Positions 53,396-62,677 of a DNA stretch of 64,000 nt are shown here, one piece after another (position 1 is the stretch's first letter; each line of letters begins with the position of its first letter). Source of the DNA: Oceanobacter sp. (lineage in GTDB: Bacteria; Pseudomonadota; Gammaproteobacteria; Pseudomonadales; Oceanobacteraceae); the NCBI GenBank assembly GCA_002733645.1, contig NVWL01000047.1, positions 1 to 64,000 on the forward strand, written 5' to 3'. Made by a program: the position numbers and the translations under genes. Under the pieces are notes generated by a model. The model was not told the DNA's origin, searched no databases, and worked only from the letters and a program-made list of their open reading frames with translations.

Positions 53396-54400
53396 CTATT
53401 CAAACACTTGCGGCTCGGGTTCAAGCCAAACTCCAAACCGTGAATAAACCGAATGCTGTACTGCCTTTTGCAAAGTACGTACATGGGCCAAAGTAGCGCC
53501 CTCTTTCGTTGTTAATACCAGTGCCTGTTTTTCATACATGGACACTGGCCCAATGGCTTTGCCTTTGTATCCACACTGATCAATCAACCAACCTGCAGCG
53601 AGCTTTACTCCCACCACTTGAGGATACTGAGGCATAGCAGGATTTTGCTTACGTAAGGTCAGCGCTAATGTTTCACTCACGATGGGGTTATGAAAAAACG
53701 ATCCCGCATTTGGGTTAACAGCAGGATCTGGCAACTTTGAATTGCGCACACCAACAACCGCTTGAATCAAAGCATCTGAGGTTAGGCCATCGCGGTCTAG
53801 CGTATCAAGCGGCGCGTAAGTCAAATTAGGCGAGAACGTTTGATGCAGCCGGAAACGCACCCTTAAAATAACAAAATCATTTTTTAGTTCACGCTTAAAC
53901 ACCGATTGTCGATAACTAAAACGACACTCGCTCGCGGTCAAAATACGAAGCTGTTTCGTACTCAGCTGATAACCGACAACATGTTCAATCAACTCCCCGG
54001 CCTCGACACCGTATGCACCGATATTTTGAACCGGCGAAGCCCCCACCAAACCGGGTATTAACGCGAGATTTTCTAGCCCGTAACCGTATTGATTACTACA
54101 GCACACCCACTGGTGCCAATCGACACCGGCATCCACATCGACCCAAGCATAAGCATCATCTTCATGAACTAAATTAATTGTTTCCGCAGACGATTGCACA
54201 ACTAAGGCGTTGACGTGCTCGGCCAGTAAAATATTACTGCCGCCGCCCAATACGCGTAAAGGAAGGTTGAGTTCACGTGCACTGCGTTGTAATTCAATCA
54301 GTGATTCAAGAGAGTTGAACGCTGCAAACGCGCTTGCTTGGCCCTTCAGTTTAAGGGTGTTTAATTCGGAAAGAGAAACATTGTGCCTAATCGACATCAT
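53396..54400 (-). CDS. murB: UDP-N-acetylenolpyruvoylglucosamine reductase
   Basis: A 334-residue type I MurB that makes UDP-MurNAc with FAD and NADPH for peptidoglycan. The FAD-binding phrase LRVLGGGSNILL lies near the start, VQNIGAYGVE follows, and the catalytic Ser lies in NAGSFFHNP. The frame is open from 54439, but the ATG at 54400, which overlaps the phosphatase stop (ATGA), gives the family N-terminus. The MurB-phosphatase pair is conserved in Pseudomonas. It is the last gene of the lpxK-murB run. Confidence 0.95.
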   Translation of the reverse strand: MMSIRHNVSLSELNTLKLKGQASAFAAFNSLESLIELQRSARELNLPLRVLGGGSNILLAEHVNALVVQSSAETINLVHEDDAYAWVDVDAGVDWHQWVCCSNQYGYGLENLALIPGLVGASPVQNIGAYGVEAGELIEHVVGYQLSTKQLRILTASECRFSYRQSVFKRELKNDFVILRVRFRLHQTFSPNLTYAPLDTLDRDGLTSDALIQAVVGVRNSKLPDPAVNPNAGSFFHNPIVSETLALTLRKQNPAMPQYPQVVGVKLAAGWLIDQCGYKGKAIGPVSMYEKQALVLTTKEGATLAHVRTLQKAVQHSVYSRFGVWLEPEPQVFE

Positions 54401-54873
54401 CCAAGGCGCTTCCGGATATCGATAATCAAACCGTCGCAAGCGTCTTCAACCAAATCAACCACATGGCGGAACCCGGCTTCTCCACCGTAATAAGGGTCAG
54501 GCACTTCGTGTTCATCAAAGCTACGACCAAATGCGCGTAAGAATAACTTCGGGACAGTGCCACCCACCGACTCGTGAATGACCTTTAAATCAGAAAAATT
54601 ACTGCGATCCATCGCTAGGATGTAGTCGTAAGTTTGAAAATCTTCTTCAGTCACCTGCCGAGCTTGTTGATCTGAAATATCAACACCACGAGCAAGCGCT
54701 GCTTGCTGTGAGCGCGGATCAGGGGCTTTACCAATATGCCAATCTGCTGTGCCCGCAGAATCGACGTCAACTTTATCAGCCAGACCTTCATCTTCAAGCC
54801 GCCCCAGCAAGATGCCGTGCGCCGTTGGCGAACGACAAATATTGCCTAAGCAAACAAATAAGACACGAATCAT
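54397..54873 (-). CDS. Low-molecular-weight protein tyrosine phosphatase
   Basis: A 158-residue LMW phosphatase. The P-loop CLGNICRS begins at Cys8 with Arg14, and the general acid is Asp126 in VPDPYYGG. In other bacteria this family dephosphorylates tyrosine kinases involved in polysaccharide export, but no such genes are near. It overlaps murB and the upstream Trm112-like gene by four bases each, so the run is translationally coupled. The kdsB gene usually found between these two is absent here. Confidence 0.93.
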   Translation of the reverse strand: MIRVLFVCLGNICRSPTAHGILLGRLEDEGLADKVDVDSAGTADWHIGKAPDPRSQQAALARGVDISDQQARQVTEEDFQTYDYILAMDRSNFSDLKVIHESVGGTVPKLFLRAFGRSFDEHEVPDPYYGGEAGFRHVVDLVEDACDGLIIDIRKRLG

Positions 54874-55091
54874 GCCTTGTTGTTGCCTACCTGAGTGCCT
54901 GCTTGCGCTTTTTCGAGTTTTTCTTCTTCACTCATTTTGCGCGCTTCGCCTTCTAACATAACCGGCACACCATCACGCACCGGGTAAGCAAGGCCATCGA
55001 AGGTGCAAAGCAACTCAGCGGCTTCTCGATCAAACTTCAACTTGCCCTTACACAGTGGGCATACGAGCATACTAATTAGTTGTTTATCCAT
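54870..55091 (-). CDS. Trm112-like zinc protein (YcaR family)
   Basis: A 73-residue protein of the YcaR/Trm112-like family. It has CPLC (Cys11, Cys14) and a third Cys in LLCTFDG, with the family phrase AYPVRDGVPVML. It is conserved next to lpxK. A charged tail of about 20 residues follows. The role is unknown, probably a small zinc-binding adaptor. Confidence 0.88.
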   Translation of the reverse strand: MDKQLISMLVCPLCKGKLKFDREAAELLCTFDGLAYPVRDGVPVMLEGEARKMSEEEKLEKAQAGTQVGNNKA

Positions 55092-56061
55092 GAGCGGGGG
55101 TTCCCAATCGTATTAATAATTCATCTATTTTTTGTGCAGCGTCTGCCGTTGGTTGGGCATCGACCTGTAAAAACCAAGTATTGTCGTTACTAAACTCTCG
55201 GCATTTCACCCAATCTTTTTCTGTCATGACGACAGGCAATACATCACTAAAGGTAATGTCATTTTTCACAAATGCATGATGATCCGCAAACGCATGTTCT
55301 TCAACCATATAACCGAGTGTTTTTAACGTCGTGAAAAATCGAGCTGGGTTACCTATACCCGCAATGGCATGAACTGACTTGTTGGAAAATGTATCCAGTT
55401 TGGCCTGTTCGCCCGTGTTCGCATTCACTAACGCCACTGGCTGAACGATAAAATCTTCGCCATTTACTAAACACAGATCCACACTGTTTAGTCGTGATAT
55501 TGGTTCTCGTAATGGGCCTATCGGTAATTGCCAGCCATTACCAAACCCACGGGTAACATCAGAGACAACAATCTCACCCGCACGCGCCATAGCGTAATGT
55601 TGTAAGCCATCATCAGACAAGACCAAATCAACATCGTCTTTTAAAAACTGTACCGCACGTGATCGTTTAGGGTCCACAACGATGGGACATCCCGTACGCG
55701 TTAATAATTTAGGCTCATCACCAGATTGACTAACGGGAGTTTCTGCAGTGACATTCAGTGGGTAGGTATCTGATTGCCCACCATAACCTCGAGAAACAAT
55801 CCCCACACGTAAACCTAGTTCACCCGCGCGTTTCGCTAAGTACGTTATTAAAGGAGTTTTTCCTGTTCCGCCAATGGCGATATTGCCGATGACCAATACA
55901 GGCACGCCCAGATTCTTGACGGGCAACATCCGATACCACAACCGTCGTAACCCCGAAACCAGAACAAAAATGCACCATAAGGGAAGCAACCATAAGTTAC
56001 CCAACGCAGAGCCGTACCAGTGTCGCTCAATGTGAGCTGCGATGTTAGATTGCTCTGCCAT
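55084..56061 (-). CDS. lpxK: Tetraacyldisaccharide 4'-kinase
   Basis: A 325-residue inner-membrane kinase that phosphorylates the lipid A disaccharide at the 4' position. A hydrophobic N-terminal helix (about 20-40) is followed by the P-loop GGTGKTP at 64-70 and by ILSDDGLQHYAMAR-type phrases (LVLSDDGLQHYAMAR). It overlaps the Trm112-like gene by eight bases and lies 17 bases after msbA. Neighbouring msbA then flips the product. Confidence 0.95.
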   Translation of the reverse strand: MAEQSNIAAHIERHWYGSALGNLWLLPLWCIFVLVSGLRRLWYRMLPVKNLGVPVLVIGNIAIGGTGKTPLITYLAKRAGELGLRVGIVSRGYGGQSDTYPLNVTAETPVSQSGDEPKLLTRTGCPIVVDPKRSRAVQFLKDDVDLVLSDDGLQHYAMARAGEIVVSDVTRGFGNGWQLPIGPLREPISRLNSVDLCLVNGEDFIVQPVALVNANTGEQAKLDTFSNKSVHAIAGIGNPARFFTTLKTLGYMVEEHAFADHHAFVKNDITFSDVLPVVMTEKDWVKCREFSNDNTWFLQVDAQPTADAAQKIDELLIRLGTPAHG

Positions 56062-56078
56062 ATATGTAGCCCATCAAT

Positions 56079-57821
56079 CTATACGTCAGAAAACTGTAGC
56101 TGATGCAGTTGTGCATATGCACCCTGCCTTGCCAGTAGTTCTTCATGGTTACCTTGTTCAACAATTGAACCGTTATCAATAACAACAATTTTATCGACGC
56201 TTTCGATAGTGCTAAGTCGATGAGCAATCACGAGCGTGGTTCGGCCTTTCATGACTTCTTCCATCGCGGCCTGAATATGGCGCTCAGATTCCGTATCAAG
56301 AGCAGACGTTGCTTCGTCAAGAATTAACACTGGAGCGTTTTTCAATATTGCGCGAGCGATAGCAATACGTTGACGCTGCCCACCAGAGAGCATGACGCCA
56401 TTTTCACCCACATGGGTGTTATAACCTTCAGGAAGCCTGTCGATAAATTCATGGGCGTGGGCTGCTGTAGCCGCTGCAACTACGTCCTCATCACTTGCGC
56501 CTTCTAACGAACCGTAAGCAATATTGTCTCGAATAGTTGAGTTAAATAAGGTCACTTGCTGAGACACAATAGCAATTTGATCACGTAAACATTCAAGGGT
56601 TAAATCTTCGATATTTTCACGATCAATTTGTATGCAACCATCAGTTGCCTCATAAAAACGAGGAAGCAAATTCACCAGCGTTGTTTTACCACTGCCGGAT
56701 TTGCCAACAAAGGCCACCGACGACCCAGCTGGAATATCTAGCGAAATACCTTTAATGGCATCTTCGGCAGCTTGGTCATAGCGAAAACGAACATTTGAAA
56801 AAACAACATGGCCTTCGCTGTTTTGAAGTGTTCTGGTGCCCTTATCTTCTTCCATATCGGTATCAAGTATTGTGAATACCGATTCAGCCGCCGCGACGCC
56901 TTTTTGAATAATTGAGTTAACGTCAGTTAATGCGCGCATGGGTTTGGCAATCAAAGACGCTGCGGTAATAAACTGCAAAAACTCGTCCGTTCCCATGCTA
57001 CCTGATGCTACACGCTGGAACATAAAATAGACCATAAAGGCTAAGCCAATAGCGATCACTTGCTGAGACAAGGGCACGTTAATCGCGTTGGTTAAGGCAA
57101 ATTTCATGGTTTGTTTTCGGTTTTCGTTACTAGCACGAACAAAGCGTTTGGTTTCTTGCTCAAGGGCGTTGTAGGTTCGAACTTCCCGGTACCCACTGAT
57201 CGATTCGTTTGTTACCTGGGTAACGTCTCCCATCGAGGCTTGAATGCGTCGGCTGTAGCGACGGAAAAAACGACTGGCCTGCGATACCAACAAGCCAATG
57301 ACAGGAATAACGACTAAGAACACACCAGTTAAGGTGTAATCCAACCAAATCAAGTAAGCCATCAAACCCACTACCGTAAGGCCTTCTTGTATCACTGTGG
57401 TGATGGCTTTTGTGCTTGCACCGTTTACTTGATCAACATCGAAAATAACACGCGAGATCATTCGGCCACTGGATTCACCGTCGTAATAACGGCTTGGCAA
57501 GCGCAACATGCGGCCAAACAATTCAGTACGCATCGCATGAACTACCTCTCGCCCCACTTTTGCAGTGAAGTACTTACCAAGGAAAGTACCGATTCCACGA
57601 TAAAGATAGATACCAACGAGCGCCGAGACGAGAAACCAAATGTTATCTTCCGATGGGTTACGCAATGTTTTTTCAACAACACCCATTAAATGAGCAAGCG
57701 CAGGTGCGGATGACGCAAACATGGCAAAGCCAACCACACTCAGGAAAAAGTACCATTTGTGTGGCCATACGTAGCTTAATAGGCGTTTATACAAACCCCC
57801 AGCGGTGGGTTTTTCAGACAT
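56079..57821 (-). CDS. msbA: Lipid A exporter MsbA
   Basis: A 580-residue half-size ABC transporter that flips core-lipid A across the inner membrane. Six membrane helices occupy about 25-300. The nucleotide-binding domain has Walker A GKSGSGKT (373-380), the LSGGQRQRIAIARA signature, Walker B VLILDEATSALD and the AHRLST histidine switch. It starts one base after exbD and precedes lpxK, its pathway neighbour. Confidence 0.96.
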   Translation of the reverse strand: MSEKPTAGGLYKRLLSYVWPHKWYFFLSVVGFAMFASSAPALAHLMGVVEKTLRNPSEDNIWFLVSALVGIYLYRGIGTFLGKYFTAKVGREVVHAMRTELFGRMLRLPSRYYDGESSGRMISRVIFDVDQVNGASTKAITTVIQEGLTVVGLMAYLIWLDYTLTGVFLVVIPVIGLLVSQASRFFRRYSRRIQASMGDVTQVTNESISGYREVRTYNALEQETKRFVRASNENRKQTMKFALTNAINVPLSQQVIAIGLAFMVYFMFQRVASGSMGTDEFLQFITAASLIAKPMRALTDVNSIIQKGVAAAESVFTILDTDMEEDKGTRTLQNSEGHVVFSNVRFRYDQAAEDAIKGISLDIPAGSSVAFVGKSGSGKTTLVNLLPRFYEATDGCIQIDRENIEDLTLECLRDQIAIVSQQVTLFNSTIRDNIAYGSLEGASDEDVVAAATAAHAHEFIDRLPEGYNTHVGENGVMLSGGQRQRIAIARAILKNAPVLILDEATSALDTESERHIQAAMEEVMKGRTTLVIAHRLSTIESVDKIVVIDNGSIVEQGNHEELLARQGAYAQLHQLQFSDV

Positions 57822-57822
57822 G

Positions 57823-58245
57823 TTAGCTGCCGTTTGCAGGTTGACGGGTAGTGATGCTCAAGTTGATTAGCCCTAATTGGCCAGCCGCATCCATTGCTCT
57901 AACAACCGACTCGTGCGTCGCTTTAGCATCGGCCGAAATAACTACTGGTGCAGTATCCCGACCTTCTAGCACCTTAGTGATGCCTTTTTTAAGTGTATCT
58001 AGCTGGTTATTCACCAATGATTGCCCGTTAATACTGTAGGTGCCGGCATCGGTAATTAATATCTCGATCGACGCGGGCGGCACGTCACTCAGCTCAGCAC
58101 TTGCTTCAGGCAAGCTGATATTGAGCTGGCTTTCTTTGGTAAAGGTGGTCGACACCATAAAGAAAATCAGCAATAAAAAAACAATATCAATTAAAGGCGT
58201 CAGATTAACTGACAACTCTTCTTTGCTTTGACGACGGAAGTTCAC
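57823..58245 (-). CDS. exbD: ExbD/TolR-family protein
   Basis: A 140-residue single-helix protein with the coupling Asp in LTPLIDIVFLLLIFFMV and a periplasmic domain ending INLSITT. It forms a proton-channel pair with the adjacent ExbB gene (four-base overlap). The pair sits between comEC and msbA, as in Pseudomonas. No tonB follows, so its partner is unknown. It is distinct from the ExbB/ExbD pair at 30.7-31.7 kb. Confidence 0.92.
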   Translation of the reverse strand: MNFRRQSKEELSVNLTPLIDIVFLLLIFFMVSTTFTKESQLNISLPEASAELSDVPPASIEILITDAGTYSINGQSLVNNQLDTLKKGITKVLEGRDTAPVVISADAKATHESVVRAMDAAGQLGLINLSITTRQPANGS

Positions 58246-58877
58246 CCGGCGTTCTCCGTTGAGTCTGACACTTCACGTTCGCCGTGAAGAACATCTACCA
58301 ACTTAATGGCTTCCTGTTCCATAAATACGACAAGCTCATCCACGCGACGCTGCAGTATGCGATAACAAATCAAGGCTGGAATCGCGACCACCAAGCCTGC
58401 CGCTGTGGTAATTAACGCTTCAGAAATACCACCTGCAAGTAAGTTTGCTTGGCCTGTACCTTCTGCCATGATTTCTGCGAAGACCTTGATCATACCAATG
58501 ACCGTACCGAGTAAGCCCATTAAAGGCGCAACGGCGGCAACGGTTCCTAGTGCGTTAAGGTTTCGCTCCATGGAATGAATTTCGTGAGACGCCACCTCTT
58601 CGATACTTTCTTTCATGATCTGGCGACCATGACGAGAGTTGATCAAACCTGCGGCTAGTACATTACCCAACGGACTAGACTCGCGCAAAGATCGAATTTT
58701 AGCGGCATCTAACTGCTTATTTTTCATCCAGCCCCACACTTGCGTTAACAAGTTTTGTGGTGCAATTTTGCTTGCACGCAGGGTCCAAAAACGTTCAAAC
58801 GTAATTGCTAGTGCCAGTACCGAAGATATAAGAATGGGCACCATCATCCAACCACCGCTCTGGATGATCTCAAACAT
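58242..58877 (-). CDS. exbB: ExbB/TolQ-family proton channel protein
   Basis: A 211-residue three-helix protein with the family segments VAPLMGLLGTVIGMIKVF and GGISEALITTAAGLVVAIPAL. It is the partner of the following ExbD gene. The 153-base gap to the comEC stop upstream probably holds the promoter of the exbB-exbD-msbA-lpxK run. Confidence 0.92.
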   Translation of the reverse strand: MFEIIQSGGWMMVPILISSVLALAITFERFWTLRASKIAPQNLLTQVWGWMKNKQLDAAKIRSLRESSPLGNVLAAGLINSRHGRQIMKESIEEVASHEIHSMERNLNALGTVAAVAPLMGLLGTVIGMIKVFAEIMAEGTGQANLLAGGISEALITTAAGLVVAIPALICYRILQRRVDELVVFMEQEAIKLVDVLHGEREVSDSTENAG

Positions 58878-59030
58878 ATCCAGCGTCTCCTACGAGTTAT
58901 TTTGATCGCTACTCTAGCACATGGCTTTGATAGGAAAAATCCCTTTAGATCAAGGGGCTGACAAATACTTTACGGCAAATCCATTAAGTGACTCGTATCC
59001 GTTATCTGGTGACCGTTAAACTGTTCATTA

Positions 59031-61379
59031 CTAGTCAGATTTCCACTTAGGCTTCCAGCCCTCGCGAGCAGTATGCACAACACCGTCGGGCGTCATACTA
59101 ATTTTTCCTACCTGGGCTGTATTTCGTAGTGTTGCGCCTGAGCCTGCAATTCGTTCAATGACTTCCTGATGAGGATGGCCGAAACGATTACCAAATCCTG
59201 CGCTTACCCAGACTTCCTGCGGTTGTATTGCGTTCAACCAAAAGCGAGCCGTACTTGTTTTACTGCCGTGATGTCCGGCAATGAGTATATCGCTGGTTAA
59301 TTTATCGGCGTTATGACTAACGAGATAGCGCTCGACATCGATACTTGCATCCCCCGGCACCATTAATGTGTGCCCGTACCAATGCAGTTTAACGACACAA
59401 CTGCTGTTGTTGTCGTCGGTTTGAATATCAAGCGGTATGGGATAAAACTGCAATTGGATATTATCGCTAACGATCAAGGTATTTGATATTTGCTCCACTG
59501 TGTCAGCCAAAGAATGGCAATTATGCAGTGGCTGTGAAGGCTTGCCTGATAACCCTGCGATGGGCTGGCCGACCAATATGTTGGTAATTTCAAAGCGATT
59601 TTGTAGGTCCTGTGCGCCTCCGGCGTGGTCATTATCTGAATGGGACAACACCAAATAATCAATTTGCCGTGAGTTTATGTTTCTTAATATCGGGGTCAGT
59701 ATCATTTGCGCAATGGAAAACTCAGCAGAAAGCGCGGGGCCGGTATCTAACACTACCGTATGATTTTCGTCACTGACCACTAAGCTCTGCCCTTGCCCGC
59801 TATCTATTAGCCATAACCCGGGAGTCGTTGGTACTGGCAAAATAATTGAGACGATATACAGAACAGGAAAGGTAATACCTAACACCCACCCCCTCGCTCC
59901 CATCAACGTCAGGCACACAAGCACCAACCAACAAATAAGTATGTCGATGCTAAGCATGGGCAGGCTTTGCAAAGGTAATGCGCTGAGTTGCTCAAGAACT
60001 TGCCAGTAATAAGAGGTGATCCAAGTTAGAGCATCCATCGCTAGCTCTGAGATTCCCCAATTGGCAAAGGCACCTAAACTAAGAAAGGTCAGCGGTAAAA
60101 TACAAAAGGTGATGATAGGAATCGCGACGGTGTTAGCCAGTATATGAATAGGACTAACCAGCTGATCAAATAGGATAGACACAGGTAAGAGCACGACAAT
60201 GATGACGAGTTGAGGTAGTAAAAAGGCTGATAGTCTTGAAGAACGTCGCCCTCGAAAATAAAAGACTAATGCCGCCACCGCTGAAAACGAGAACCAAAAG
60301 CCTGATTGAGTCCAACTCATTGGGTTAACAATAAGTACCACAGTCATAGCCCCCACAACTGACAGCCATGCATTGAGTCTTTTCGGGTAGTACCAAACAA
60401 AGGCGATAAAAAGCAACATAACCCAGGCACGAATCAACGACAGCCCGGCACCAGCAACAACAACGTAAGCCGACGCAAACGTAATTGCCCCCACGAGCGG
60501 TAACCACTTAAACAGCGCGATATAGCGTGGGTGGCTTACTGTATTAGCAGGAAGAGCTACTCTAGTGATGCGCGACAACACCTTCCCCAATAACAAACCA
60601 GAAAAGGCAATCAAGCCAACGTGCAAGCCGCTGACTACGAGTAAGTGCAGGGTCCCAGTTTGTTGAACAAGAGCCCACTGCTCCGAGGTAAACGCCGTTT
60701 TATCACCAAGCACCAACCCCTTAACCCAAGGTGCGGTGGCAGAGGTTTGCCCGACTAACGCCGTAGATTTCAGTCGATCAATCCACCCCGCATTTGCATG
60801 TTCAGTGATGGTTGCTGAACGAACATAACCAATGGCATCAATACCTTGATACAACATACTTGCTTGGTAGTCATAAGCGAGGCCGTTCTCGAAGTTACGC
60901 GGTGTTCGCAGTTTAAAAACACCTTCAATACACGTGCCTTGACGAATTTCGGTACTGTTGCTTGGGTCATACCAGCTAAGCCGTACTCGGCGTAGTCCAT
61001 TTGTCGACACGGTATTATCTTTGAGAGCCAGCTCAAAACGCAGGATGCCACCAGTTGCGCTGCGCGTGTTCAGCTCATGTTTTGGAGCGTTGTGAATGCA
61101 CCCTGACAACGCGAAACTCTGACCGCTAAGCTCAAGGGGTAAACGATGATCCATCTGCCTTTCAACCCAGGAAAACGAATACCACAACCCCAACGAGGAA
61201 AGTGCCAACAAGGCCAGGATTGGCTTGCGCTGGTTAGGTTTTAACCGAATAAACAGAAGGGAGAAGACGACTAATATTATTTGAAGGTAGCAAGATTCAC
61301 TCACCGATAGCATAGAGCCTGCAACCAGCGAAAATACTACTGACAATGCTGTACTAATAAGCATGAGATCCATTGCCAC
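59031..61379 (-). CDS. comEC: ComEC/Rec2 DNA-uptake channel protein
   Basis: A 782-residue protein that forms the inner-membrane channel of natural transformation. A first soluble part (about 60-200) is followed by many membrane helices including GLHVGLIAFSGLLLG, and a C-terminal metallo-beta-lactamase domain with LSHSDNDHAGGA (HxDxDH metal motif) and AGHHGSKTS. The domain order is that of complete ComEC, so the gene looks intact. It is divergent from the DUF2062 gene by 51 bases. Natural competence is possible but no other com or pil genes are here. Confidence 0.93.
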   Translation of the reverse strand: MAMDLMLISTALSVVFSLVAGSMLSVSESCYLQIILVVFSLLFIRLKPNQRKPILALLALSSLGLWYSFSWVERQMDHRLPLELSGQSFALSGCIHNAPKHELNTRSATGGILRFELALKDNTVSTNGLRRVRLSWYDPSNSTEIRQGTCIEGVFKLRTPRNFENGLAYDYQASMLYQGIDAIGYVRSATITEHANAGWIDRLKSTALVGQTSATAPWVKGLVLGDKTAFTSEQWALVQQTGTLHLLVVSGLHVGLIAFSGLLLGKVLSRITRVALPANTVSHPRYIALFKWLPLVGAITFASAYVVVAGAGLSLIRAWVMLLFIAFVWYYPKRLNAWLSVVGAMTVVLIVNPMSWTQSGFWFSFSAVAALVFYFRGRRSSRLSAFLLPQLVIIVVLLPVSILFDQLVSPIHILANTVAIPIITFCILPLTFLSLGAFANWGISELAMDALTWITSYYWQVLEQLSALPLQSLPMLSIDILICWLVLVCLTLMGARGWVLGITFPVLYIVSIILPVPTTPGLWLIDSGQGQSLVVSDENHTVVLDTGPALSAEFSIAQMILTPILRNINSRQIDYLVLSHSDNDHAGGAQDLQNRFEITNILVGQPIAGLSGKPSQPLHNCHSLADTVEQISNTLIVSDNIQLQFYPIPLDIQTDDNNSSCVVKLHWYGHTLMVPGDASIDVERYLVSHNADKLTSDILIAGHHGSKTSTARFWLNAIQPQEVWVSAGFGNRFGHPHQEVIERIAGSGATLRNTAQVGKISMTPDGVVHTAREGWKPKWKSD

Positions 61380-61430
61380 TCCTTGGCGTAAAAGGCATAA
61401 TCCATCCGCATTATTTAACCGGCGACGAGC

Positions 61431-62009
61431 ATGCCCAAAAAGCTATTAAAACGACTCTTTCCGTCGCCCGAACAGGTTCGGCGTAAACGCTCTTTGCGTT
61501 TCCTTGCCCCACTGTTCAGTAAGCCTAATTTGTTTCATATCAATAGACGCGCCGTAGCACGAGCGTTTTTGATCGGGGTGTTCACAGCATTCTTACCGCT
61601 GCCCTTTCAAATGGGTATTGTTGCTTTTCTTGCATTCTACGTTAACGCGAACCTGCCAATATCTCTAGGTTTAGTCTGGATCAGCAATCCGGTCACGATC
61701 CCTCCTATATTTTATGCTACCTATTTATTGGGCACGGAAATTCTTGGCATCAAGGTGGATGATTTTCAGATTGAGTTATCAGTGGAGTGGTTTCTTACTG
61801 AGCTAACAACACTCTGGGTACCACTCTTGGTTGGATCGTTAGTCACCGGCATGGTACTAAGCGTTTTATCGTATTTTGGGATTCATTTAGCGTGGCGCAT
61901 GCACGTTATCCATAGCTGGAATAAGCGGGTTTCAAAGCGCGCACTCAAACAAGAGCAACGCGCCTTAAATAATAAAAACAGCGCACCAGGCAATCACTCT
62001 GATAGCTGA
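61431..62009 (+). CDS. DUF2062 membrane protein
   Basis: A 192-residue protein with a basic N-terminus (PKKLLKRLFPSPEQVRRKR), three hydrophobic helices and the typical phrase VARAFLIGVFTAFLPLPFQM at about 43-62, followed by ISNPVTIPPIFY. DUF2062 proteins are conserved near comEC and the lol genes; the function is not known. Its 3' end overlaps the convergent lolD gene by 16 bases. Confidence 0.88.
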   Translation: MPKKLLKRLFPSPEQVRRKRSLRFLAPLFSKPNLFHINRRAVARAFLIGVFTAFLPLPFQMGIVAFLAFYVNANLPISLGLVWISNPVTIPPIFYATYLLGTEILGIKVDDFQIELSVEWFLTELTTLWVPLLVGSLVTGMVLSVLSYFGIHLAWRMHVIHSWNKRVSKRALKQEQRALNNKNSAPGNHSDS

Positions 62010-62677
62010 AGCGTGCCATTGGTAAGTAAGAAAACGCGCTCCATGCGTCGTGCCAGTTGCTGATCATGCGTTACGGTCACAAACGCAGTGTCCACATCCG
62101 CTCGCAGCTCATCCATCAATTTCTCGACTTCTGATGCGGTCGATTGATCCAAATTTCCCGTTGGCTCATCTAACAACACGAGCTTTGGCTTAGTGACTAG
62201 AGCGCGAGCAATCGCAGTCCGCTGACGTTCGCCGCCAGATAACTCCGATGGTTTATGCTCTCCTCGCCCTTGCATACGCAATCGAGCTAAGCTTTTCTCT
62301 GCTCGCTTTGCGGCCTCTTTTTTATCAATGCCTGCCAACAATAAGGGCATCATGATATTTTCGAGTGCGGTAAATTCAGCCAGTAAGTGGTGAAACTGAT
62401 AAACGAAGCCAATATCTTTGTTACGTACTTGAGTGCGTGCCTTTTCACTCATCTGTGATAGGTCTTGGCCAGCAATTTTTACCGTGCCAGCATCTAGCTC
62501 ATCAAGGCCACCAAGTACATTCAGCAATGACGTTTTGCCTGAACCCGAGGCTCCAATAATGGCAATCGACTCGCCCGGCTTTACCGCCAAATCAACATTC
62601 TCCCAAACCGTGACCGCCTGCGGCCCAGTGGTGTAGGTTTTACGCAGCCCCGTCGCTTCAAGAACATTATTACTCAT
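61994..62677 (-). CDS. lolD: LolD, ATPase of the lipoprotein-releasing system
   Basis: A 227-residue ABC ATPase that powers release of outer-membrane lipoproteins from the inner membrane to LolA. Walker A is GASGSGKT at 42-49, and the signature LSGGERQRTAIARAL and Walker B LVLLDEPTGNLD are present. The frame opens at 62713, but the ATG at 62677 follows GGAGG and gives the family N-terminus. It overlaps the lolC end by eight bases. Confidence 0.95.
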   Translation of the reverse strand: MSNNVLEATGLRKTYTTGPQAVTVWENVDLAVKPGESIAIIGASGSGKTSLLNVLGGLDELDAGTVKIAGQDLSQMSEKARTQVRNKDIGFVYQFHHLLAEFTALENIMMPLLLAGIDKKEAAKRAEKSLARLRMQGRGEHKPSELSGGERQRTAIARALVTKPKLVLLDEPTGNLDQSTASEVEKLMDELRADVDTAFVTVTHDQQLARRMERVFLLTNGTLQLSE

